From Myxococcales bacterium (lineage in GTDB: Bacteria > Myxococcota_A > UBA9042), in assembly GCA_947491025.1 (NCBI GenBank), contig CANLIC010000004.1, forward strand, positions 1 to 64,000: a stretch of 64,000 nucleotides of DNA, in the 5' to 3' direction. The notes below the pieces were generated by a model. That model was not told the origin of the DNA, made no database searches, and saw only the letters and a program-made list of their open reading frames with translations. Numbering within the stretch: the stretch's first letter is position 1; every line of letters starts with the position of its first letter. Below, piece after piece: positions 11,901-18,024 of this stretch. The position numbers and the translations under genes are program-made.

Positions 11901-14900
11901 TCGGCGTGGATCTCGCCCTTTTCGACCTTGATCTCGCCAAAGACCAGGCCGGGCTTGAGCGCGGCCTTGCCCGAGCCGGTGAGCTGCTCCCAAGGCGAGG
12001 TCGGCGCCAGGTCGAGCTTGCCGACGGCGGTGCCGGCGCGGAAGTCCATGTCGACGTGTCCGCCGGTGATCTTGACGTCGGTGCCGCGCACTTGGACCGT
12101 GGCCGCGCCCTTGCTCAGCGTGATCTCGTCGAAGCTGTGCGCCGCCATCAACGCCGCCGTCGCCGTGGCGTTGATGTTCTCCTTGGTGGTCCCTTGCTCC
12201 AACACCGCGGTGCCGCGCATGAAGTCAGCGAGCTGGAACTCGACCTTGCCCGCGGTCGAAGCCAAGGCGCTGGCCTGGACGTTGACCGTGAGCTGGCCGT
12301 CCCAGACCTTGACGGGCGAGCGGTCGATCGGCTGCTTGAGGCCGCCCGAGAGAGTCATGTCGACTTTGCGCGCTTGCAGGTCGATGCCGCCGGCAAAGCT
12401 GCCCGCAAACACGTCGTCGTAGACCGCCTGGCCGTTGCCCTCGAGCCGGAGCAGCTTGGTGTCGGCGATGTTGCCGCTCAGGCCCGCCTTCTCGAAGACC
12501 ACGGGCTCGAGCCGGTTCTGACCGTTGCTCTCGAACACCGCCTCGCCGGCGATCTGCTTGCTGTCGCCATCCCAGGTAATCGAGGCCAGGCCTTCGCCGT
12601 TGGCCAACGCCGAGACCGACAGCGCGAGGTCGCCCTGGATCTTGAGCTGCGTGCTCGCCTCGAGCGTGCCGGTGAGCGCGCCCGCCTGGAGTCGCGCCGT
12701 GTCGCCGAGCGCGATGTCGGCGCTCTGCTGGATGGAGACGCTGCCGGCGAGCTGCTGCCCGTCGAGACGCGCGGCCAGCTTGCCAGGCGAAAAGGGCGCG
12801 ACCTCGATGTCGAGGCTGCCTGAGCCCTTGGCGTTGCCCTGGCTGTCGACGTCGACCGTCAACTGGCCGCCCTTGAGCCACTCCGCCAAGCGCTCGCCGC
12901 GCAGGTCGGCGACGCCGAGCGTGCCGTGGGCGGTGACTCCGGAGGGGCCGACGCTGGCGTCGATGCGGGCGTCGATGAGGTCGCCGACCTTGAGGCTGGC
13001 GTCCTGGAAGGTCGCCGTCATCTGGCCGGACTGCGAGATCTGGATGTCGCGGCTGTCGCTCGACAGGACGGTCCCCAACTTGAGGCTGCCGCTGGTCTTG
13101 CCGCCCTTGAAAGCGCCGGTACCGCTGTCGAAAAAGAAGGTCGCGTTCGGGTTGATGGTCAAGCCCGGCACGTTGAGCGAGGGCAGGTTGACGAGCTTGT
13201 TCCGCTCGACCGGCGCCTTGGGCATGTTCACGGTGACGGTGCGGCCGCCGAGGCTGACCACGACCTTTTCGGGGAACGTCGGCCCGGCCTCCTGGCTGCC
13301 GCTGCCGCCCTCATTGCGGTGGATGGCGCGACGCTCACGGTCCGCCTCGAGGCCCTCGACCAGGCCGCCATCGGCGATGCGCTGGGCGGCGGTCTTGGCG
13401 ACCTTCTCAGCCCGGTCGGTGGGCGCCGAGACGCCCGAACGACCGCCCGGTCCGCCATCGCGCTGCTGCACGACGTGGACCAACTCCTCGTAGATGACCT
13501 GGTCGCGGGCACCGTCGGTCCAGGCGTCGGCCTCGCCGAGGACGATGTCTTCGCCGCGGGTGAAGGCGGCGGCGTCCACCGCGCCTGCGATCTCGCGCGC
13601 CCCTGGATCGCGGTGAAGCTTGACGCCGCCGAGTTGCGTGTTGAGCGCCTTCTCGGCCTTTTGCCGCAGGCCGCCATCGAGGGTCTCACCCTCACCGAGC
13701 AGGGCCTCGACCCGCTCACCCGGGTTGGCGCGCAGGTCGGCCAGCTGCTTGCCGCGCTTCTGGAGGTCGCCGACGTGCTCCTCGAGGTCGCTCGCCACCT
13801 GCGCAATGCCGCGGGCGTCGACGCCCGACTGCTGCGCGATCTGGCCGGCGCGGTCCATCGCCTCGCCCAAGCCGGCGTCGCCGAGCTCCTTGACCGGGTC
13901 GAACTTGGCGATCTGGCCAGCCTGCTCGATGGCGTCGACGCTGCCCGTGTCGCGGCCTGGCGGCGGAATTGCAGCCTCGATGTCCGCCAACTCCGCGGTC
14001 AGGCCGAAAAGTGGCGACCCGGAGTCGGTGGCGGCCAGGCGGCCGGCGAGCTTGTCGGCGGCGTCGGCGGCGATGCCGGGCAGGGCACCCTCGGCTCCCT
14101 GCTGGGTCAATGCGGCTGCGGCGCCGGCGACGTCCAGGGCGGCCGGGGCGGCGGCACCGCCATCGGCCTCGACCTTGGCGTCGCCGAGCGATGGTGCCCC
14201 GATTTGGGGCGCCGCAGGCGCTGCACCGGCGGGCAGGGCCTCTGCCGGCTGCTCGACGCTCGCCGGCTCGGAGGGCGCGACGATGGCGGCGGCTGCTGGC
14301 TCGGCGCCGGCTGGGGCGGCGGCACGCGCGCTGGTGTCGCCCGCGACCTGCTCAACGCTGGCCGCGGCGGGCGCGGCGTCAGGCGCCTCGATCTTGGGTT
14401 GCGCATCGGGCGAAGCCGTGGCGACCGCAGCGGCAGCATCGAGGGTCGGAGCCGCGCTGACCTGGGCCGTGCCGACACCAGGCGCCGCCTCGGCCTGCGG
14501 CTGCACGTCGATCGCCGCCTCGGTGGCGACCTGGGTCGTCGGCGCCTCGGTGACTGCGCCCTGCGGTGCCTCGATCGTCGCAGCGGCGGCTGGCGCCTCG
14601 CTGGCGGTGTCGACCGCGATCTGCGGCGCACTGCCGGAGGCCTCGAGCTTCGGCGCGGCGATGGTGGCCTCGGCGGGCGCCGCGGGCGCGGCGGGCGCGC
14701 TGGCGCTGATGGCCTCGGGCTTGGCCTCTGGCGCCGGCTTCGGTGCGGCAGCGGCGCGCGCCTCGGCCTCGACGTCGGCGGTCGGCGTCGTCGTCGACTG
14801 CGGCGCGCGGGCGGCGGCGGCCGCTGGGGCGCTGGCGTCGAGCTCGACCGATGACGGCGCCTCGACTTTGAGCTCTGCCGGAGCGCTGACGTCGAGATCG

Positions 14901-15517
14901 ACGGTGGCCTCGGGGGCGACCTCGGCGCCGCTCGGTGGCGCGGCCTTTTCGGGCGCCTGCTCGGTGGGGGTCGCCACCGTCTGGCTGCGCAGCGCGGCGG
15001 CGTCGGCGGCGCCCGATTGCGCCTCAGAGCCGCCCTGCACGGTGGCGGCGACATCCACTTTCTGCAGCGCGGCGCCGACGTCCGGCATCGCGGCGTCTAC
15101 GGTCTCCGCGGGGGCGCCGATCTCGCCCGGCGCTTGCTGCTCTTGCTTGGGCGACATCGCCTCGGCCGCGCCGGCGGCGGCACCCGTCGCGCCCGGACCC
15201 TCTGGCACCTGGGCAGCCATCGCCTCGGGCTTTTTGTACGACTCGAGCTCGGGATCGCCGGGGGGCAGGGCCTTGAGGCGGGCCAGCTCCTGCTGCTGCG
15301 CCTGAACCACCGCCGGGTCTGCAGCGGCGGCGTCGGCTTGCGCGCCGACGGTGGGCGCGAGGCCGGCGCCGCTGTCGCCGAGTGGCGGCATGTCGGCGGC
15401 TGGCGCCTGCTGGGGCGCCGCACTGTCGAGCTCGTGGGCCCGTTTCTTGGGCTCTTTGTCCTGCGCGTCTGCGCGGTTGAGCTTGCTGTGCGTCGGCTGG
15501 CGGGCGCTGGTCGTCAT
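2966..15517 (-). CDS. Giant repeat protein with degenerate eCIS_core (DUF4157-like) segment
   Basis: 4183 residues. Residues 1-40 are polar with no signal peptide. Residues about 40-520 are Ala/Pro/Glu/Val low-complexity sequence, surely disordered. Residues about 615-690 align by eye with the eCIS_core/DUF4157 domain: LGGVKLHRD, then AAFTRGEDIVLGE, then YEELVHVVQQ at 676-685. The usual HExxH is EELVH here (E677, H681), so the first zinc ligand is lost. Residues about 740-1200 are beta-rich. Residues about 1200-3880 contain about 40 repeats of about 65 residues with a core Y-x-D-W-L-x-G, a GS-x-LDSISG turn and a L-x-x-GG turn. A last domain (about 3880-4183) has a VKVNVGAGLGLEAGIKPL segment. 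No tail-sheath, tube or baseplate gene is nearby, so this is an orphan relative of eCIS-associated proteins. A scaffold, adhesin or effector role is possible; none is shown. It precedes a membrane protein and follows a cNMP-binding gene in the same direction. Confidence 0.9.
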   Translation of the reverse strand: MTTSARQPTHSKLNRADAQDKEPKKRAHELDSAAPQQAPAADMPPLGDSGAGLAPTVGAQADAAAADPAVVQAQQQELARLKALPPGDPELESYKKPEAMAAQVPEGPGATGAAAGAAEAMSPKQEQQAPGEIGAPAETVDAAMPDVGAALQKVDVAATVQGGSEAQSGAADAAALRSQTVATPTEQAPEKAAPPSGAEVAPEATVDLDVSAPAELKVEAPSSVELDASAPAAAAARAPQSTTTPTADVEAEARAAAAPKPAPEAKPEAISASAPAAPAAPAEATIAAPKLEASGSAPQIAVDTASEAPAAAATIEAPQGAVTEAPTTQVATEAAIDVQPQAEAAPGVGTAQVSAAPTLDAAAAVATASPDAQPKIEAPDAAPAAASVEQVAGDTSARAAAPAGAEPAAAAIVAPSEPASVEQPAEALPAGAAPAAPQIGAPSLGDAKVEADGGAAAPAALDVAGAAAALTQQGAEGALPGIAADAADKLAGRLAATDSGSPLFGLTAELADIEAAIPPPGRDTGSVDAIEQAGQIAKFDPVKELGDAGLGEAMDRAGQIAQQSGVDARGIAQVASDLEEHVGDLQKRGKQLADLRANPGERVEALLGEGETLDGGLRQKAEKALNTQLGGVKLHRDPGAREIAGAVDAAAFTRGEDIVLGEADAWTDGARDQVIYEELVHVVQQRDGGPGGRSGVSAPTDRAEKVAKTAAQRIADGGLVEGLEADRERRAIHRNEGGSGSQEAGPTFPEKVVVSLGGRTVTVNMPKAPVERNKLVNLPSLNVPGLTINPNATFFFDSGTGAFKGGKTSGSLKLGTVLSSDSRDIQISQSGQMTATFQDASLKVGDLIDARIDASVGPSGVTAHGTLGVADLRGERLAEWLKGGQLTVDVDSQGNAKGSGSLDIEVAPFSPGKLAARLDGQQLAGSVSIQQSADIALGDTARLQAGALTGTLEASTQLKIQGDLALSVSALANGEGLASITWDGDSKQIAGEAVFESNGQNRLEPVVFEKAGLSGNIADTKLLRLEGNGQAVYDDVFAGSFAGGIDLQARKVDMTLSGGLKQPIDRSPVKVWDGQLTVNVQASALASTAGKVEFQLADFMRGTAVLEQGTTKENINATATAALMAAHSFDEITLSKGAATVQVRGTDVKITGGHVDMDFRAGTAVGKLDLAPTSPWEQLTGSGKAALKPGLVFGEIKVEKGEIHADVQQKRLVSAQGQMKFGMRDQFAGNLSFDARENFATIDGTAAAWLTKGEDIGQGVSLVADEATKFTLEVKDAAFDTFHGPLKWEHERFQGTVNVAAPTTALNLITGTGPADVKAPFPIGQAPGGELTGQPGSTLTGHFDAGLFRGVSGSLNWKYQEWLGGKANLAEPVATVGVDQLSGELAAQILAEKPLDNGSEITLLPGAEGSLTVTLQDGRPHQYRGTVDFRFAGFAEGKATVSGEMLDFNQLEGASTLKVVAEKALTGQSGMTLREGGGLAVTVENSTIVDFTGPTNFRYGTWLEGSVTAEAGSRFFDGISGKATGTLKGTPDIATGDLKLQEGGTAKVDLVVGTQPLAYEAGSQLNWKLQDWLGGTIDIGQRTAFASISGTANGGVLVEKALDGNPGITLLPSQGLQVTFANNTPTTFAGSTAARVQEFVEGTLTIEGASSASSFNGKLVGGLKGPFDATDQLRLVEGGAVTVSVLANQAQDIQGTIPFQYGQGDKWLGGLVEAGGSQQFRSIQGPVTSGTVIAGKELGGHFSLKEGGSITATMANSNIGAIGGSINWEVASGGASWLGGKLDLEGEQSPEMFSGQMTAKMLAEKPIGANLVLEKGGAITGQMTRNEPVTFAGTFQWRYGDWLAGSLEVPSPVPLTTVAGAAKSTLKKEHHVQGNVYLRAGGSFDAQIEGGDVTKLSGRIPWRLGDWIQGEAEVTDGTPDRIVGSGPGTITGAGKIYSEGSPSQVKLLAGGSLDVALDAAGEVTYSGPVNAELGMPGATASLHVGRGGEAQAVKGTTFKGTVQGGMLSATKVPAKLALRQGGNITADIDGDIRGLRGTFEYGYGGDAEFLVGQLTVDGATNLNEVSGAITGTISKEQTRDQLTIVKGGSVHGQLISPNAIQLEGGSFGYKYSDYLKGNIEIEGSLDFSSDAGPDFTGGATGKLTRKLDVGAGFALSAGSAAQVHFQNNVADKAWGRLGFTWQDKIQGNIDVAQGDSNFQNVSGEAQATLQKQIDLGKLQLLAPSAIHATFAQNAPTQMDGNVGFKFDDELMGAISLQPGSTLDQVSGEAQGALTARHPVPGTSFALEPGGTIGGVVQNNEVGDLHGSVNWSYGDLGWLKGSVELSSGDLDSVRGRVTGKVAIERFLDENLRIKEGGSFQADFDGAQLAGFQGQVSIVYGGWIDGAAQLQGGSIESIDGEVTATTQTRKEMGSKAFLKPGGSVTATFAGSAFQSFTGDLGWQYEQWLEGAIHVESGSTLESVSGEGSATLRERKPLGEKMALERGGSLRTRFEGSDFKGVAGNVTVLYEDWLGGSLEVPDFSHLESVNGSISANLRQEKQVGAHLTLKQGGNVQAEIQNSTLDTVAGDLGWRWDEWLAGTVHLEPSKLDSLKGHAEAGIVQHKKVGSDLELQPGSGLLIELDAGADIAGQTVMGDLAWKWQDWLGGRVTLGAGSSFQGMQGVAEARLLQDKPAGDALVLKSGGNLRTQLASSAPTTFGGEIDWQYQDWIAGRVTVLDGSTLTAINGEATAHLRAEKPIGDGGFKLKSGGSPTVVFENSAPTSFHGHLNYGYQDWLEGTVAVEPGSTLQAVTARGDANVMIDKALGDKGFRIRAGSRAAVEVHANTFGGLTGEVKWGYQEWLEGAIAVQASDLTTISGEASAQVVAEKPLGGDFTLEPGGNAQVSVQNGGIDSFSGTVKVRYQDLLRGSLTLQGASSLDSVQGEVEGRLLRDWDIGQDVKLLGGGGVKAQFSSAGVDSISGRARFRYAEWLDGVIDIDPGSKVGSIGGRVTAMLAQDKQVGSSGLTLKQGGSLTATFAGSQFQDLAGQANWAYEGGQAKLDGSIRLRPSTLDSISGDAIAHLSAPMDVGNGLQLLTGGDLRLQVENSQPGTFGGRVNWQLESWLQGSVELASGSGFDGPYRGAAEARLLENKQVGSKVELRAGGGLQFEFDSAKNMADSRFNGRVALDYDQWLRGTLALENTTFTSLTGSAKMQLLQDKALGSSGISLLNGSNAEIALANNELTGVQGLVRWRFEDWLEGIIDVSPGSTPDSISGKAHGAITQPKQWGQLRIDPGSGVSVDVNANEIGAFRGTVLWNYDNWLAGSLDLDERTTKDSFYGQGSASVQADKQFGSKVTLKQGGGGLVQIQASEVKTIGGTLQIAYEDWITGQVAIQGQSSLDSLNGSGQIVLTQDKQIGRATLKQGSGMAANFVASDLEDFHGVAKVELLETYGGSIEVEAGSGVDTVRGHVQVGLLKDKPVANKVVLKQGGNLHASFDGTDITQVGGQLAIEYDGWLRGSGDVETGASLDQFVGVAKLEVVQSKTFQGGIELGQGSFLRVDFDQSGPTRFAGNVDVLYDEWLEGNLNFEATSLDSISGAGSLTVLRDKQLVDPLTIQQGSWLKVRVEQSQLDSFGGVANLQIAGWGQGRIAITEGSKTDDISGEAQFDLNVRKDIGSKFTLTGGSLGAQVQHNELKKVWGEARGEVKDLGEGWVRIERSSTLEEFTGQAGVRLTKAQKIGSFAQLTGGEVLANFVQNNLTTFGGWAEIEVFGWGTGRVEIDPSSTADNLSGQAKIALTQRKELAGGKLIVTHGEASATVRDNKLTQLGGKIGIELKDIARGQIQGTLDVEREEFTGGGSVEQIKEWGVGPAKIRDGRLEANVVKNKLASAAGSARIDAGKFGQGTIQVNFIDRGDAEPTIYGRATLEFQPHERIRGRLDAQITEDKKFIGEGSVRVKISPQIEGEAGVALREDGHVVLKGAVRIPGPFELFKADPYKKDMTLLDSSFLVYTPPMVKVNVGAGLGLEAGIKPLTISNIVLSGECDLMEPSFASLAVTGHLSTAAYADLNAWIEGSVSVSAAVVAVQAGLRAALNLHLEAALSADPTITVNRNGLSFDMPVRADLTAALNLILTFFAKVRVGIDVGLFSIMKTVWRYEVSPDPLRLASMSIGAQGHVHAGADGFRATMNPQYQPPDMSIDGLKRALKI
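3870..11900 (-). repeat. Array of about 40 diverged coding repeats of about 195 bp
   Basis: This lies within the giant gene. Each unit encodes about 65 residues. By eye the hallmark W-L-x-G or its variants (QEWLGG, QDWLGG, GDWLAG, EQWLEG, DEWLEG) recur about 40 times, each followed 8-12 residues later by SxLDSxSGxA and about 30 residues later by LxxGGxL. The copies are strongly diverged, so the array is old and is not a recent tandem duplication. The first and last units are the most degenerate, so the limits are approximate. Each unit predicts several beta-strands with Gly turns, consistent with a long beta-solenoid or repeating beta-groove rod. Confidence 0.8.
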
Positions 15518-15662
15518 CGGCGGCTCGCTCGACGCGCGTTCGGGGCAGGTCCGGTTCCCGCCGCCGGCTGCGCATCATCTGCGCAGGCACGCGTCCCGCT
15601 TCCGGTTCTAGGGGGATGGGCCCTTCAAGGCAAGCCGCATCAGGCGTCGACGCAGGGGGCCT

Positions 15663-15678
15663 GGGGCGCGCGCGCCCC
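15663..15678. other. Perfect 16-bp GC palindrome
   Basis: GGGGCGCGCGCGCCCC sits between the end of the cNMP-binding gene and the start of the giant gene. It could fold as a 6-bp stem with a CGCG loop and act as a weak terminator or attenuator. No T-tract follows, and alternating CG may equally be Z-DNA-prone or simply chance at this base composition. Confidence 0.25.
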
Positions 15679-15707
15679 GGGGCATGGCAGGCGCTGGCCC
15701 GACCTGA

Positions 15708-16391
15708 CTAGACCTTGCCGGCGAGCAAATCCTTCATCGCCAGCTCCGAGGATCCGACGCCGCTGCCCTGGGTCGGCATGATCGACGTTTTCTCTAGCAG
15801 TCTGCCCACTTCCAAGGTGGCGTCCTTGACCTGGGTGCCGATGACCCCAGCGAACGCGACGTAGAGCTTGATGGCGGCCGGCCGCCCCGCCTCGTAGACG
15901 CGCCGGAGCTCGGCGATCGGCAGGCGCACCACCGCCGTACGCTCGGTGGCGACCGCAGCCAGGTGGTAGCTCGGGGCGCCGAAGACCGCCTCGACTCCCA
16001 GCAGGTCCCCCGCCTTGGCGACGCGCACCGTGTGGTCATTGCCCGGCAGGATGCTGACGCGCATCTCCAGACGCCCTTCGCGCACTTGCACGAGGTACTG
16101 AGCCGGGTCGCCGGCGCTCCAGCAGGTCGTGCCGCCGTGGCAGCGCGCAATGTGGCCGAACTCCGCGATCATCATCAGTTCGCGGTCGTTGAGGCCCTGG
16201 AAGATGGGCGACTCCGCCAACAGTCGGGCGACGTCGCGCGCCGGCCGGTCGACGCGTTCGAAGGGATCCTGGGCGGCCGAGCGCTCGGGTCCCTCGGAGG
16301 CCTCCTCGACATCGCTGCCGCGGCGGCCCAGCAGGCCAAACATGCCCGACATGACACCAAGCCCGGATTTGCGCCGCGGATCTGTTGCCAT
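15708..16391 (-). CDS. Cyclic-nucleotide-binding domain protein
   Basis: 227 residues. Residues about 55-170 form a Crp/cNMP-binding jelly roll: L-x-x-SPIFQGLNDRELMMIAEF helix, GG-x-x-C-x-AGDPAQYLVQVREGRLEM strands, GDLLGVEAVFG, then A-V-x-T-x-V-V-RLPIAEL. The GE segment of the phosphate-binding cassette (GE-x-x-x-RxA) is altered, so cNMP binding is uncertain. A short C-terminal helical part has no helix-turn-helix, so it is not a Crp-type activator but a single-domain effector. The second of two ATGs is used because GAGG lies 7 nt before it. It is upstream of the giant gene on the same strand, 190 bp away. Confidence 0.8.
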   Translation of the reverse strand: MATDPRRKSGLGVMSGMFGLLGRRGSDVEEASEGPERSAAQDPFERVDRPARDVARLLAESPIFQGLNDRELMMIAEFGHIARCHGGTTCWSAGDPAQYLVQVREGRLEMRVSILPGNDHTVRVAKAGDLLGVEAVFGAPSYHLAAVATERTAVVRLPIAELRRVYEAGRPAAIKLYVAFAGVIGTQVKDATLEVGRLLEKTSIMPTQGSGVGSSELAMKDLLAGKV

Positions 16392-16606
16392 GACCATCCC
16401 TCAGCGTTGCACGGGGGGTTCGAACCACCATGGCAGAGCTCGCCGGGCCTGCCAAGTACCAACTCGTCCGCCCGCGGCGGCGCGAGCGTCATGGCCCAGG
16501 GGTGCGGTCGTTGCCTACGGGTTTCAGGGCCTGGTCAGGTGCGCTCTGGCCTGCCACCGCAGAGGCCGCCCGTCATCGCGGCGGAATGCGCGCGTGCGGC
16601 CGCGTC

Positions 16607-16942
16607 TCAGCCGTGCAAGTGCTCGACGTCGCCCGGAAAGCTGACGAACATCACGCACCCTTTGTCGGTGCGGGGCTCCTCGACGCTTCCGGCCGTGACG
16701 TGGATGTAGCCGCCGCGACGGATGATCGAATCGCCGACATGCAGCTCGCCGTCGACCACGAAGATGTCCTGTCCGGCGTGGGCCCGGTAGCGCGGGTAGG
16801 TTGCGCCGGGGCAGAGGTGGATCATCACCGCGCCTGACTTGTCACCGTGGTCATACCGGAGCGATTTGTAGGACACGCCACGTTGCGGATGACACGTCCA
16901 AGCCATGTCGTCGGCGTCGAGCTGATAGTGGGATCCGCTCAT
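16607..16942 (-). CDS. Small cupin-domain protein
   Basis: 111 residues, a single cupin barrel. Motif one is present as GATYPRYRAHAGQDIFVVDGEL (metal-ligand-like His and Asp in HAGQD, in place of the usual H-x-H with E). Motif two is RRGGYIHVTAGSVEEP with a His that can serve as ligand. It resembles the ChrR-type cupin (anti-sigma/anti-oxidation sensor) without its zinc-binding anti-sigma part. The start has AGGAG at a good distance. It lies between ErpA and the cNMP-binding gene on the same strand, so it may be co-transcribed with them. Substrate unknown. Confidence 0.75.
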   Translation of the reverse strand: MSGSHYQLDADDMAWTCHPQRGVSYKSLRYDHGDKSGAVMIHLCPGATYPRYRAHAGQDIFVVDGELHVGDSIIRRGGYIHVTAGSVEEPRTDKGCVMFVSFPGDVEHLHG

Positions 16943-17005
16943 GGCGTGCTCCTGCCCGGTCGCACCGCATGCGCCAGGGCGTCAGGCCGAGGGTGGCAAG
17001 CCTGG

Positions 17006-17326
17006 CTAAGAGAACGAGGAGCCGCAGCCGCACGTCCGGGTCGCGACGGGGTTCTCGAAGTGGAAGCCAGTGAAGTCGAGTCCTTCCACGTAATCCACCT
17101 TGGTTCCGTCCAGGTAGCTGGCGCTCATTTCGTCGACGAACACCTTGAGGCCATGCTGCTCGGTGACCTCGTCGTCTTCGCGGGCCGCCTCTTCGAAGTC
17201 CATGTCGTACGTGAAGCCAGCGCAGCCGCCACCGACGACCATCACCCGCACGCCGTGGCCATCGAACTCCTGGCTGCTCGCCATCTCGCGGATCTTGGAA
17301 GCCGCACGCTCGGTCAACGCGATCAT
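17006..17326 (-). CDS. erpA: Iron-sulfur cluster carrier, A-type (ErpA/IscA)
   Basis: 106 residues, the normal length. It belongs to the HesB/IscA/ErpA family, which takes a [4Fe-4S] or [2Fe-2S] cluster from a scaffold and hands it to apo-enzymes. The three cysteine ligands are present: C35 in GGGCAGF, and C99 and C101 in the TCGCGSSF tail. Other family marks are LTERAASKI at the start and VDEMSASYLDGTKVDYV. The ATG has GGAGG 6 nt upstream. It is the last gene of a leftward run. The exact subtype (erpA, iscA or sufA) cannot be told from sequence alone. No other Fe-S assembly gene is adjacent; the nearest cysteine desulfurase is about 11.6 kb away. Confidence 0.93.
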   Translation of the reverse strand: MIALTERAASKIREMASSQEFDGHGVRVMVVGGGCAGFTYDMDFEEAAREDDEVTEQHGLKVFVDEMSASYLDGTKVDYVEGLDFTGFHFENPVATRTCGCGSSFS

Positions 17327-17490
17327 CGGAAGCCTCCGCAGCGGACCCATGCCGCCGTCTTGCTCATGGAGTGTAGGCCGGCCCGAGCCGCAGTCAATCA
17401 CGGAACCTCGCAGGGGGGCGCCGTGCCCCTGCGCCCCGTGTCGATCGCCACGGCATTGGAAGGGCGCCGACGGCAGCCAACGCCGCCCAT

Positions 17491-18024
17491 TCATGGCGCG
17501 CTGAGCACCATGGCGCCGGGTGTCGCGAACAGGGGCCTGGCGCCGCTGCCGCCCCCGATACGGAGGGTCGCAGGGGTCGGCGACGGCGCACCTGGGGGCT
17601 GCTTTGGCAGCCCGGCGATCACCGCGATGCCGCCGGCCTCGTTGCGGACCCAACCCGGGTAGCGGCTGGCAAAGAACTCGCTGACGGCGCCGCTCGGCAG
17701 CTCGGGCAGCTCGCAGCTGCAGATCTGTGCCCGTTCGGTGCGCTGAGCACACGCCGCCGGGACGCGCCAGCCGCAGAGCAGGCGGTCGGACTCGCAGAGC
17801 AAGCCGCCTGGACAGTGGACCGCAGACGCAGGCTGAGGCGCCTTTCCGCTCGCTGCCGCGTCGGCCGTGGGCGCAACGCTCTCGCCGCTGCCGCAGCCCA
17901 GCAGCGCCAAGCCGAGGGCCCAGAGGGCGGCCGCCCCGAAGCCTGACGCGCCAGCGCCTGACGCGCCAACGCGGGGCGCTCCGCTGGAGTGCGGGCAGCG
18001 GCGGGTTCGCGAGAGACCCCTCAA
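17491..18024 (-). CDS. Putative lipoprotein at the end of the pilus operon
   Basis: 177 residues from a TTG start that overlaps the TGA of pilY1 (ATTGA, 4-nt overlap); no ATG or GTG fits better. Residues 1-15 are basic (RGLSRTRR), followed by a hydrophobic stretch ending in the lipobox LLGC at about 47. After that come an Ala/Pro linker and five or six Cys (CPGGLLCESDRLLCGW, ACAQRT, ICSCEL), then a C-terminal segment GWVRNEAGG and a short Gly-rich end. Probably a surface lipoprotein, with disulfides, made together with the minor pilins. The role is unknown; it might anchor or regulate PilY1. Confidence 0.65.
   Translation of the reverse strand: MRGLSRTRRCPHSSGAPRVGASGAGASGFGAAALWALGLALLGCGSGESVAPTADAAASGKAPQPASAVHCPGGLLCESDRLLCGWRVPAACAQRTERAQICSCELPELPSGAVSEFFASRYPGWVRNEAGGIAVIAGLPKQPPGAPSPTPATLRIGGGSGARPLFATPGAMVLSAP

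Noticed and set aside
7715..12823. A 1702-codon open frame on the plus strand opposite the giant gene
   Set aside because: It is the antisense shadow of a GC-rich repeat gene: strong codon bias leaves few stops in that frame. The predicted protein is Arg/Ala/Asp/Leu-rich without any family resemblance, and the minus frame has the clear domains.
2966..17000. A complete extracellular contractile injection system
   Set aside because: Only an eCIS_core-like segment is seen. No sheath, tube, spike, baseplate or AAA ATPase gene typical of eCIS occurs in the window.
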